From Emcibacter sp. (lineage in GTDB: Bacteria > Pseudomonadota > Alphaproteobacteria > Sphingomonadales > Emcibacteraceae), in contig JAIOYI010000017.1 of NCBI GenBank assembly GCA_021741205.1, positions 1 to 33,909 on the forward strand: DNA of 33,909 nt, given 5' to 3'. Shown one piece after another: positions 16,748 to 25,400 of the stretch (its first letter is position 1; every line of letters starts with the position of its first letter). The notes below the pieces were generated by a model. That model did no database searches and had not been told where the DNA came from. It was given only the letters and a program-made list of their open reading frames with translations. The translations under genes and the position numbers were made by a program.

Positions 16748-18379
16748 TTATATGAGATATTTCCAAGGAGAAGCCTCGCTGCCTCTTTCCATGACAACCT
16801 CAATCAGGACAGGTTCATTCAGCATTATGGCCTTTTCCAATGCAGGTTTTAACTCTGCTGGGCTTTTGACACGATATCCTTTAAGGCCAAAACTATCGGC
16901 AAGTTTGATGAAATCTGGATTTTTTAAATCTGATCCAATAAGGTGGCCTTGATATTGCTGTTGTTGATCCCGGCGGACATTGCCAAAGGCCGAATTGTTA
17001 AAAACAATGGTAACCACAGGGATATTATATTGGGCGGCGGTGGCAAGTTCTTGTAGGCCAAACATAAAGCCTCCATCACCAGCAATGGAGACAACGACCT
17101 TGTCAGGGTTTGCGACCTTAACCCCAAGAGCGGTCGGGAAGCCAAAGCCCAGATTGCCCTGATAGCCACAGCTCACAAAAGTCCTTGGTTCATAAACATC
17201 AAAGGCATAGGGGGTCGCAAAGCCAACCTGACACACCTCATCAACCAGAAAGCCGTCTCTTGGTAATATATTTCTGATGACATTAAGATAATCTACTTGT
17301 GGCTGAATTTCCTGAATGTCTTTTAAGGATTCTGCCTTAACTTGTGTTATTCTTTGCCGTCTTCCTGATGGCGGGGAGACTTTTTTCATCAGAGCATTGA
17401 TTAATTCAAGAGTGCCTGCCTTAGCATCGGCTATGATTCCCACATCCGTATCAAGACGATCCATTTCCCGTGCATCAATATCAAGGCGGATAAGTTTTTT
17501 ACCGTCTATTTTTCGGATATATTTCATGAAATTCCCCCAACGCATATAGGGAATTTCTAAACGTGTTCCGATGCCAATTATAACATCCGTTTCAGGCCAT
17601 AATTTACGTGCCGCCGCCATATTTAGGGACATCTCCTTGTCATCACCCACAATACCTCGACCACCCCGAAAACCAACTACTGGGGCTTCGAGCAGTTCTG
17701 CGAGTTGATTGATCGGAAGACCCGCATGTTGTGCACCGCTTCCGACAAAAATCATCGGTGCCTTGGCATTCTTTAACAGTTTTGCGGCATTTTCAATGGC
17801 ATCTGTATCAACGGCGACAGAGGGAATGTTTTCTGCGGCTGCTATGGGCTCTCGTTTAAAAGGAGCCCTGAAATCATTCCAGCATAGCTGAAGCGATGTG
17901 GGGCCTTGTCGTCCAGATGTGGCTTCAGAGATTGCCCTGTTTAACAGGGTAGGGGTTTGGGCTGGATTATCAATGTGGGCAGCCCATTTGGTTAAACCCT
18001 TGAGAATTGCAAGCTGATCTGGAAGTTCGTGCAGATGACCACGGCCTTGCCCCTTAAATGTTCTGGGAACTTCACCTGTTAAACATAATACTGGTGTATT
18101 GGTTGCATAGGCCGTGCAAAGAGCTGATGTGGTATTAAGAACACCAGGTCCCGGAACTGGTGAAAACACCCCAAGTTTACCTGTTGATTTGGCATAACCT
18201 AGCGCCATATAGCCAAGCGCCTGTTCATGACGGGCGCCAATAACACGTATCTTATCACTTTTGTTATAGAAGGCCTCAAACAGATCATACATTTGTGCGC
18301 CCGGAAGCCCAAAAACCGTATCCACATTATTTTTAATAAGGCCATCTACTATGGCCTCGCTTGCATTTGTTTTAACCAT
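16748..18379 (-). CDS. ThDP-dependent enzyme of the acetolactate synthase-like family
   Basis: 543-residue enzyme with the three-domain plan of acetolactate synthases and 2-oxo acid decarboxylases: N-terminal Pyr domain, central nucleotide-binding-like domain, C-terminal PP domain. The activating Glu is E52 in GARHEQALGYMALGYA, and the ThDP/Mg motif runs from GDGGFMFG (434 on) to NN (461-462). The substrate is not evident. No regulatory subunit gene (ilvH) is adjacent, so biosynthetic acetolactate synthase is unlikely; a carboligase, oxalyl-CoA-type or aryl-pyruvate decarboxylase role is possible. The aromatic catabolism block a short way off makes a 2-oxo acid substrate attractive but unproven. 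A TAGAAAATTAA segment occurs twice in tandem before the start. Confidence 0.85.
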   Translation of the reverse strand: MVKTNASEAIVDGLIKNNVDTVFGLPGAQMYDLFEAFYNKSDKIRVIGARHEQALGYMALGYAKSTGKLGVFSPVPGPGVLNTTSALCTAYATNTPVLCLTGEVPRTFKGQGRGHLHELPDQLAILKGLTKWAAHIDNPAQTPTLLNRAISEATSGRQGPTSLQLCWNDFRAPFKREPIAAAENIPSVAVDTDAIENAAKLLKNAKAPMIFVGSGAQHAGLPINQLAELLEAPVVGFRGGRGIVGDDKEMSLNMAAARKLWPETDVIIGIGTRLEIPYMRWGNFMKYIRKIDGKKLIRLDIDAREMDRLDTDVGIIADAKAGTLELINALMKKVSPPSGRRQRITQVKAESLKDIQEIQPQVDYLNVIRNILPRDGFLVDEVCQVGFATPYAFDVYEPRTFVSCGYQGNLGFGFPTALGVKVANPDKVVVSIAGDGGFMFGLQELATAAQYNIPVVTIVFNNSAFGNVRRDQQQQYQGHLIGSDLKNPDFIKLADSFGLKGYRVKSPAELKPALEKAIMLNEPVLIEVVMERGSEASPWKYLI

Positions 18380-18630
18380 TTAATTTTCTAACATTTTAAT
18401 TTTCTATAGAATCCGAATTTTAAAGCAATATAAATACTTACATTATGAAAGTAAATTACAATATTTAGGGGATGTCTTTTCAGTAGCATAGGGGGCTGTA
18501 TAAATCTATCCGACTCAATTTGTTATTTGTAACATTTTTTAGCTTAAGTGTATTTATAGCACAGAAAATAATTTTTATATATTTCTAACATACTGTTTTT
18601 GAAGGCATTTTACCTTTTTTGTTTTTAATA
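18380..18630. other. AT-rich non-coding stretch upstream of the small membrane-protein promoter
   Basis: The gap between the divergent ThDP-enzyme gene and the small membrane-protein gene is about 355 bases. The part nearest the enzyme has two copies of TTTAATTTTCTA (18379-18390 and 18395-18406). Apart from these I see no RNA gene, ORF or structured element up to the promoter at 18631. Confidence 0.5.
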
Positions 18631-18670
18631 TTGACAATTATTGAAATAGTGTACTATATATGTAGTACAC
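18631..18670 (+). promoter_or_regulatory. Promoter overlapped by a 22-bp palindromic operator
   Basis: TTGACA at 18631-18636 is an exact -35; after an 18-base spacer TATATA (18655-18660) can serve as -10. The -10 lies within an inverted repeat: GTGTACTA (18649-18656) and TAGTACAC (18663-18670) are perfect eight-base arms around TATATG. With the inner bases, 20 of 22 positions are symmetric. This placement is that of a repressor operator which would block RNA polymerase. The arms do not match an operator I can name; size and symmetry fit TetR- or GntR-class dimers. Confidence 0.6.
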
Positions 18671-18735
18671 CAAGTCGCTAACACAGAAATGTGGCAAAAT
18701 TGGTAAAAAAATTTAAACCGAATTTTAGGAGAAAT

Positions 18736-18987
18736 ATGATGAGCAAACTACTAACCAATACTATCGACCCAAACAGCTTTATGGGTTTGATTACCAATAT
18801 TGAAAAAAGAAATATCCGTTTGGTTTTGAGTAAAAAAACTTTTACCAAGATTGAAAGCAGGGAAGTCTTGATGAGTTTTGCACTTGCAGCTGTTGTAATT
18901 ATAATGGGATTGACGGCAGGTTCTGTTTTGCAGCAAAAAATGGAATATGCTCAATATTCGGCCTTTATGACAAAAATATCAGTATAA
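18736..18987 (+). CDS. Small single-pass membrane protein, unknown function
   Basis: 83-residue protein with one predicted transmembrane helix near residues 45-66 (LMSFALAAVVIIMGLTAGSVL), a basic segment before it (EKRNIRLVLSKKTF) and a short polar tail; by the positive-inside rule the N-terminus is cytoplasmic. I recognise no family. The ATG at 18736 is set by TAGGAG about six bases upstream; the frame stays open to a GTG at 18691 without a ribosome site. It has its own promoter with an overlapping palindrome and is convergent with hpd, sharing the terminator region. The specific control suggests induction under some condition, but no function can be stated. Confidence 0.65.
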   Translation: MMSKLLTNTIDPNSFMGLITNIEKRNIRLVLSKKTFTKIESREVLMSFALAAVVIIMGLTAGSVLQQKMEYAQYSAFMTKISV

Positions 18988-18991
18988 ATTT

Positions 18992-19023
18992 AAAAATAAG
19001 CCCTAGCATTCGGCTAGGGCTTA
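18992..19023 (-). terminator. Terminator of hpd
   Basis: An 11-pair perfect stem (TAAGCCCTAGC at 18997-19007 with its complement at 19013-19023) and five-base loop. On the minus strand it is followed directly by five T, so it works for hpd; on the plus strand no T-run follows, though it may also end the small membrane-protein transcript. Confidence 0.85.
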
Positions 19024-19040
19024 TGGCCTTGACGTATGGT

Positions 19041-20093
19041 TTAGATAACGCCGCGTCTCATTTGATCAAGTTCAATGGATTCAAATAAGGCTCTGAAATT
19101 GCCTTCGCCAAAGCCATTATTACCTTTGCGTTGGATAATTTCATAAAAAATTGGCCCAATTACAGTATCGGTAAAGATTTGTAACAAAATACCGTCTTTG
19201 TCAGAGCCATCAATAAGAATACGGCGTTTGCGCAATTCTTCAATATTTTCACTGTGTTTATCAATGCGGTCATCAACCAAATCATAATAGGTGTCCAACG
19301 TATCCTGAAGTACCACATCATTATCACGTAACTGATCGACGGTTTTGAAAATATTATTGGTACTGAGTGCCACATGCTGAATCCCCTCGCCACGATATTC
19401 CACAAGATATTCAACGATTTGCGATTTGCCGTCCTTTGATTCATTAAGGGGAATATGGATTTTACCGCAAGGACTTGTCATGGCCTTACTGGTGAGGCCT
19501 GTTTTCTGTCCATTAATGTCAAAATACTTTAATTCACGGAAGTTAAAGATTTTTTCGTAAAACTCAGCCCAATATGACATACGACCCTGATAAACATTGT
19601 GGGTTAAATGGTCGATAGCGAGCATGCCACAATCCTGAATATTGGTTTCTGCCTCATCTTGGTAGGGTACAAAATCAACGTCATATATGGTATGGTCGCC
19701 GTAACGATCTATGAGATATAGGCGGCTTCCTCCAATACCTTCGATAGCGGGAATATTAAGTTCCATGGGGCCTGCATCACTTGGGACGGACTGACCACCG
19801 TTGTCAAGGGCGCGTTTATAGGCCTGCTTTGCATTGCGTACCCTGAAGGCCATGGAACAAATACTTGGGCCATGGGCATAGGCATAACGCTGGGCAAAGC
19901 TGTTTGGTTCGGCATTAATCAGAAAATTCACATCGCCCTGACGATAGAGGGTGACATCTTTTGAACGATGTCGTGCAACAGCTCGAAAGCCCATTTTTCT
20001 GAAGAGAACACGTAAATCTTCTGGGTTTGGAGAGGCATATTCAATAAACTCAAAGCCATCAAGACCCATAGGATTGTCAAAAAGGTCAGCCAT
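19041..20093 (-). CDS. hpd: 4-Hydroxyphenylpyruvate dioxygenase
   Basis: Fe(II) enzyme converting 4-hydroxyphenylpyruvate and O2 to homogentisate and CO2, the second step of tyrosine degradation. The 350-residue length is normal. The C-terminal vicinal-oxygen-chelate domain holds all three iron ligands: H162 in AIDHLTHNV, H240 in GIQHVALST, E318 in IFYEIIQRKG; the C-terminal helix GFGEGNFRALFESIELDQ is the lid that closes over the site. The ATG follows AGGAGA. It is divergent from an Lrp/AsnC gene, a likely regulator. Homogentisate dioxygenase and later steps are not in the window, so they must lie elsewhere or homogentisate has another fate. Confidence 0.97.
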   Translation of the reverse strand: MADLFDNPMGLDGFEFIEYASPNPEDLRVLFRKMGFRAVARHRSKDVTLYRQGDVNFLINAEPNSFAQRYAYAHGPSICSMAFRVRNAKQAYKRALDNGGQSVPSDAGPMELNIPAIEGIGGSRLYLIDRYGDHTIYDVDFVPYQDEAETNIQDCGMLAIDHLTHNVYQGRMSYWAEFYEKIFNFRELKYFDINGQKTGLTSKAMTSPCGKIHIPLNESKDGKSQIVEYLVEYRGEGIQHVALSTNNIFKTVDQLRDNDVVLQDTLDTYYDLVDDRIDKHSENIEELRKRRILIDGSDKDGILLQIFTDTVIGPIFYEIIQRKGNNGFGEGNFRALFESIELDQMRRGVI

Positions 20094-20148
20094 AAAAAAT
20101 TCTCCTGATATTTAAGTTATTAATGTTTGTATTTATATCCCATAATTG

Positions 20149-20197
20149 TTGGAATATTCTTTCTATTTTCTAGGATTTTGCTATAATATTGGAATAT
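20149..20197. promoter_or_regulatory. Paired direct repeats in the hpd-lrp divergent promoter
   Basis: TTGGAATAT occurs at 20149-20157 and again at 20189-20197, exactly 40 bases apart, about four turns of DNA. Both lie in the 130-base gap between hpd and the divergent Lrp-type gene, where an autoregulatory Lrp site would be expected. Lrp family octamers bind degenerate AT-rich sites in helical phase. The site itself is an inference. Confidence 0.45.
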
Positions 20198-20223
20198 AAA
20201 TTCATAATATAGGGTTTCTATGG

Positions 20224-20697
20224 ATGTCTATTTCACTTGATAAGTCGGATAAGAAGATTTTAAATCTTATCCAGAGGGATGCAACACTTACTCATCAGGA
20301 TATTGCCGATCAAACCGATGTATCGGCAACGTCCGTTTGGCGACGAATTAAAAATCTTGAAGAGGTGGGAGTGATCAAGGGGCAGGTTGCTTTGCTTGAT
20401 CCTAAAATGATTGGTATGCAGGTTTGTGCTCTGATAAGTCTTCGGCTGACACGTCACGGAGAAGACACCAGAGTTGAATTTGAAAAATTTATAGCGTCGC
20501 GTACCGAGGTTATGGAATGTTATGCGGTTGTTGGAAATTACGATTATATGCTTGTGGTTATCGTGCCAAATGTGGAGGATTATGAAATTTTTCTATCCCG
20601 TCATTTACTCAGTCATCATTTGGTGGCATCATCAAATTCAAGTTTTACATTGCGTCGGGTGAAGTATACCACGGCCTTTACCTTTAATTCACGCTAA
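20224..20697 (+). CDS. Lrp/AsnC family regulator next to hpd
   Basis: 157-residue transcription factor with an N-terminal winged helix-turn-helix (LDKSDKKILNLIQRDATLTHQDIADQTDVSATSVWRRIKNLEE, residues 4-46) and a C-terminal RAM ligand-binding domain (VMECYAVVGNYDYMLVVIVPNVEDYEIFLSRHLL). Such proteins form dimers to octamers and respond to amino acids. Divergence from hpd suggests control of tyrosine degradation, with an aromatic amino acid as likely effector (inference). An AGGG lies nine bases before the ATG. It shares the VSATSVWRRIKNLEE-type recognition helix pattern with the second Lrp at 26156, so they may be paralogues. Confidence 0.93.
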   Translation: MSISLDKSDKKILNLIQRDATLTHQDIADQTDVSATSVWRRIKNLEEVGVIKGQVALLDPKMIGMQVCALISLRLTRHGEDTRVEFEKFIASRTEVMECYAVVGNYDYMLVVIVPNVEDYEIFLSRHLLSHHLVASSNSSFTLRRVKYTTAFTFNSR

Positions 20698-20708
20698 GAG
20701 GAGGCAAG

Positions 20709-21386
20709 ATGTTTATAGGCCATTATGCAGCGGGCTTTGCCCTAAAATCTGTTGAGAAAAAGGCTTCTTTAGGTATGCTTTTTATTGCGGTTCAATTTGT
20801 TGATATTTTGTTTTTTTCCTTTGCACTTTTGGGGATAGAAAAATATCGTCTGATAGAAAACTTTACGGCCATTAATCATATGGATCTTTATTTTTATCCC
20901 TATACCCATGGTTTGGTTTCATCCTTTTTATGGGCAGGACTGATTTATGGTCTGTGGCGTTATGTGCCTTTTTTTAAGAAAGGAGGCAATGGGAGATTGG
21001 CGCTTGTCATGGCGATTGGTATATTGTCTCATTGGTTCTTGGATTTTATTGTCCATATTCCAGATTTGCCTTTGATCGGAGACGATAGCCCCAAAGTAGG
21101 GCTTGGTCTCTGGAACAGTTTTATGGGAACTTTGGTCGTGGAAATTGCTCTTTTTGCAGGAGCCGTACTTCTTTACCTGAGGGCGACAAAGCCCGCAGAC
21201 AATTCTGGTTTTAAGGGTCGATATGCCATGATTATTTTTGCAGCCTTTATGGGCGCATTTTATATCATGTCTGTTAATATGCCATTTGATCCCGCTGTTA
21301 CGGTGACGGTAACATCAATCACGGGGCTGGTTCTTTATGGCATATTTGCAGCTCTTGCTTTTTGGCTTGATCGCTATCGCCGTTAA
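20709..21386 (+). CDS. Predicted membrane-bound hydrolase, YdjM/DUF457-like
   Basis: 225-residue polytopic protein with about six hydrophobic segments. It opens MFIGHYAAGFALKSV and holds HGLVSSFLWAG and SHWFLDFIVHIPDLPL, the His/Asp pattern of the YdjM-like putative inner-membrane metal-dependent hydrolases; the activity of that family is not established. A strong GGAGG precedes the ATG and it begins 11 bases after the Lrp stop, so the two form an operon. Its stop overlaps that of the convergent aminotransferase gene within a shared TTAA. Family assignment is moderate. Confidence 0.72.
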   Translation: MFIGHYAAGFALKSVEKKASLGMLFIAVQFVDILFFSFALLGIEKYRLIENFTAINHMDLYFYPYTHGLVSSFLWAGLIYGLWRYVPFFKKGGNGRLALVMAIGILSHWFLDFIVHIPDLPLIGDDSPKVGLGLWNSFMGTLVVEIALFAGAVLLYLRATKPADNSGFKGRYAMIIFAAFMGAFYIMSVNMPFDPAVTVTVTSITGLVLYGIFAALAFWLDRYRR

Positions 21387-22474
21387 GCAAAAAATTCTGT
21401 CATTGCCGCAAGCAAGGCCTCGTTTTCATTATCGGTTCCGATGGTAATACGGAGCGCTCCTGCCAGATCATAATTACCAACGGGGCGAACAATAATGCCC
21501 TTTGAACGGAGGAATTTATCGGCACTATTTGCCTGATCCGCACCCTTTGGAAAATGGGCAAGGATAAAATTACCCTGACTTGGGGTGACGATCATGCCAA
21601 GTTTTTCTATGGCTTCAGACAACTTTGGAACCCATTTTAAATTATGTGCCTTGGCTTTTTCCATGTGGTTCTGATCAAGAACAGCCTCAATTGCGGCGGC
21701 TTGCGATATAGCCGATACATTAAAGGTTCCCCGAATACGATGCAGAATATCCAAAATTGATTTTGGGCCATAAGCCCAACCCACTCTTGCCCCCGCAAGA
21801 CCATAAATTTTGGAAAAAGTACGGGTGACGATGGTATTTTCTAATCCATTATTCACCAGATCAAAGCCCGCATCATAATCATCCTGCTCCACATACTCTG
21901 CATAGGCCGCATCAAGAACCAGAATGATATCATCCCGCAAGCCCTTGCGAAGTCTTAAGATTTCGCTTTTGCTCAGATAAGTTCCTGTGGGGTTGTTGGG
22001 GTTTGCAAGATTAACAAGCTTTGTCTTGTCTGTTACGGCGGCAATAATTCGGTCCACATTGGCGGTATAATTATCTTCCTTGACCATAACAGGTGTTGCC
22101 CCAACCGCATGAATGGTGATGGGGTAGGCGATAAAACCATATTGGCAATAAATCACTTCATCGCCGTCGCTGGCATAAGCCTTAGCCAGGAGATGAAGCA
22201 ATTCCTCAGAGCCACCAGAACAGATAATTTGGTCAGGAGAAATGTTATGAATTTTGCCAATCGCCTGCCTTAAGACACTGCATGAAGGATCAGGGTAAAG
22301 TTGCATACCCGCATCAATGGCCTTTTTTGCTGCCAAAACAGCCTTTGGGCTTGGACCCATTGGGCTTTCATTAGAGGCAAGTTTAATCACCTTGTCAAAG
22401 CCTTCGATTTTGGCATCACCCGCTTTATAGGGGACGATATTCAATATGCCATTACGGGGTTTTATGGGGTGCAT
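21383..22474 (-). CDS. hisC: HisC-like class I aminotransferase
   Basis: 363-residue PLP enzyme of the histidinol-phosphate aminotransferase family. Seen: LASNESPMGPSP near residue 33, the PLP-phosphate segment SGGSEELL, NLANPNNPTGTYLS, DAAYAEYV, the PLP lysine K222 in TRTFSKIYGLAGARVGW and the substrate Arg in GALRITIG. Members act on histidinol phosphate or on aromatic amino acids. No his genes are nearby, while the gene lies 23 bases downstream of the indolepyruvate oxidoreductase gene on the same strand, so an aromatic aminotransferase role is the better reading. AAGGA precedes the ATG at a normal distance. The symbol reflects the family only. Confidence 0.88.
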   Translation of the reverse strand: MHPIKPRNGILNIVPYKAGDAKIEGFDKVIKLASNESPMGPSPKAVLAAKKAIDAGMQLYPDPSCSVLRQAIGKIHNISPDQIICSGGSEELLHLLAKAYASDGDEVIYCQYGFIAYPITIHAVGATPVMVKEDNYTANVDRIIAAVTDKTKLVNLANPNNPTGTYLSKSEILRLRKGLRDDIILVLDAAYAEYVEQDDYDAGFDLVNNGLENTIVTRTFSKIYGLAGARVGWAYGPKSILDILHRIRGTFNVSAISQAAAIEAVLDQNHMEKAKAHNLKWVPKLSEAIEKLGMIVTPSQGNFILAHFPKGADQANSADKFLRSKGIIVRPVGNYDLAGALRITIGTDNENEALLAAMTEFFA

Positions 22475-22497
22475 TTTTTGATCCTTGTGCTTACTGT

Positions 22498-25400
22498 TTA
22501 TGATTTTGTGATTGCACTATGCTTATCCCGAGATTGATAGTCTTTCAATAGGGCTTTTGTTCTTTTGTAAAATTTTTCAATTTCTCTTTCTTTGACATGG
22601 CCAAAACCTCTTATTTCGGAAGGGGTTGAGGCAATCAGTGCGGCGATAAAAATATTTTCATTTTGTAAGTATTTTGATAATTCATCGAGCATTTCCTCAT
22701 AATAGTTGATTAAATCCCGTTCCATTTTACGTTCAGATGATTTGCCAAAAATGTCAAAAAATGTCCCCCTGAGTCCCCGTAGACGTGCGAGAATTTGAAG
22801 CGCTTTAAACACCCAACCGCCAAATTCCATTTTACGGAGGTGACCTTTGTTATCGCGTTTTGCAAGCAGAGGAGGTGCCATATGGAAATGTATTTTAAAA
22901 TCGCCCTCGAACTGTTGGTTGATTTTGCGTTCAAATTCACCGTTGGTATAAAGTCTCGCCACTTCATATTCATCCTTAATGGCCAGAAGCTTGAAATAAT
23001 TTTTGGCAACAGCCTTGGATAGAGCGTGATCTTTTCCGCCTAATTTCTCTTCTTGATGTCTTATGTCATTGATCTTTTTGCGGTAGCGATCAGCCAAAGC
23101 CTTATTCTGATATTCCGTTAAAAAATTTGCTCGATAGTCAATAATATCATCCAAATTTTCAAACAATGCATTCTTTTCCAAGGGATGATGCAGAGATTGT
23201 TCCACCAATGTCATATCGGTGGCGGCAATACGACCCCAACTAAAGCTTTGTTTATTGCCATTGACCGCAACGCCGTTAAGTTCAATAGCCCGATATAGGG
23301 CATCCAAAGAAAGGGGAATTTTTCCCTTTTGCCAAGCATAGCCAAGCAAAAACATGTTGGTTGCAATACTGTCTCCCATGAGGGCTGTGGCAATTTGGGT
23401 GGCTTCAATCCTGTCCAGAGCGGTTTGACCCACAATGGCGGTAATATTTTCTGCAATTTCACTGTCATGAATATCCGCATCACGGCTTAGCACAAATTGA
23501 GCAGTTTGATTTTTTTGATTGTTTAAGATGACCGATGTTTTATTGGCTTTTAGGGTGCGCAACGTCTCTCTGCCCCCTGCAACCACCATATCACAGCCAA
23601 GCAATAGATCAGCAGCCCCCGTGCCAATACGAATGGCTTTTAGATCTTGAGCCTTTTCGGCAAGACGTACGTAGCTTATGACCGAGCCGCCCTTTTGTGC
23701 GAAACCCGTAAAATCAAGTACGCTGCCGCCGTGTCCTTCAAGGTGAGCAGCCATAACGATAATCTGCCCAATGGTTACAATGCCCGTACCACCAATACCC
23801 GTAACCATTATATCATAACCAGACTTTAGAGAAGGTAAGGCAGGCTGTGAAATAAGGCTCATATGGGTGTCTGGATTGGTGCGTGCGCCCTTCTTCACCG
23901 CTCCCCCGTGAACTGTAACAAAGGAGGGGCAAAAACCGTTAACGCAGGAATAATCCTTGTTACAGCTTGACTGGTCGATGGTTCTTTTTCGACCTAGTTC
24001 CGTTTCATAGGGCATTATGGAAACACAATTTGAGGCCACCGAACAATCGCCGCACCCTTCACAAACCAGATCATTAATAAAAGCCCGTTTTGGCGGATCG
24101 GGGAATTCATTCTTTTTACGGCGGCGGCGTTTTTCGGACGCACAGGTTTGGTCATAGATTAAGGCGGAAACCCCCTTACATTCTCTGAGTTTCCGTTGGA
24201 TATCATCAAGTTCATCACGGTGATGGATGGTAACATTTGGGGCAAAGATGTCGTCATCTTTGTATTTTGAAGGTTCATCCGTGACCACATAGATGGGTTT
24301 AACGCCTTCGGAATGAAGTTGTTGACTGATTTCTGAAACGCTTAATACCCGCTCCAATGGTTGTCCACCTGTCATGGCAATAGCATCATTATACAAGATT
24401 TTATAGGTAATATTGCTCTGAGCCGCAACCGATTGGCGGATGGCAAGGAAGCCCGAATGATAATAGGTGCCGTCACCCAGATTTTGAAAAATATGATCTT
24501 CATGGGTGAATTTGCTCTGCCCGATCCAATTCACACCTTCACCACCCATTTGGGTGAGATAGGCTGTATTGCGGTTCATGCCGCCTGCCATAAAATGACA
24601 ACCAATACCGAGCATGGCACGGCTGCCTTCGGGGACTTTGGTTGATGTGCTGTGGGGACAGCCAGAACAGAAATAAGGGGTGCGAAAATCCTTTGCCTTG
24701 ATGGTTTTTATCTGGTTTAATTCTTGATCTATTTCCTTGTTTATCTCGTCTATATGATCTGAGAAACCAAGTTTTTTAAGAATAGGCGTCAAGGCTTTTA
24801 ACACATCTTCTGGTGATATTTCGCCCTCGGCATCAAGGAGTTTTTTGTCTTTTTCATCACATTTACCGATAATGATGGGGCGCACCTCAGAGGGCATATT
24901 GTAAAAAATTTCCCGTATTTGTTTTTCCACAAAGCTGCGTTTTTCCTCAACAACCATGATTTTGTCAAACTGACTTGCAAAGGCTGTGATGCCATTGGGT
25001 TCTATGGGCCATGTGAGGCCAATTTTATAAATAGAAATACCGGCTTTTTCCGCCATATCCTGACTTATTCCTGCATTGAAAAAAGCCTGCATCAAATCAA
25101 GATATCCCTTACCACAAGTGACAATTCCCAAGGGGCGTTTTTTCGGAAAATATTTACTGCTGTCCCAGATAAGTTGATCAATGGGATTTGCCCGAACAAA
25201 GGCATGAACGGCCTTTAGTTTATGATGCATAAGGCGACCTTCGATCAGAGGGAAGGGGTCAGGCCAACGGTAATGGAGGGCATTTTCATCATAGCCCAGA
25301 TGAGGAGGAATAACAAAGTCATCTTTAATCTTGTCCATATTGACCGTTGCGGCGCTTTCTAAGACCTCGCTTGTAGCAATAAAACCCGTCCAACAGCCGC

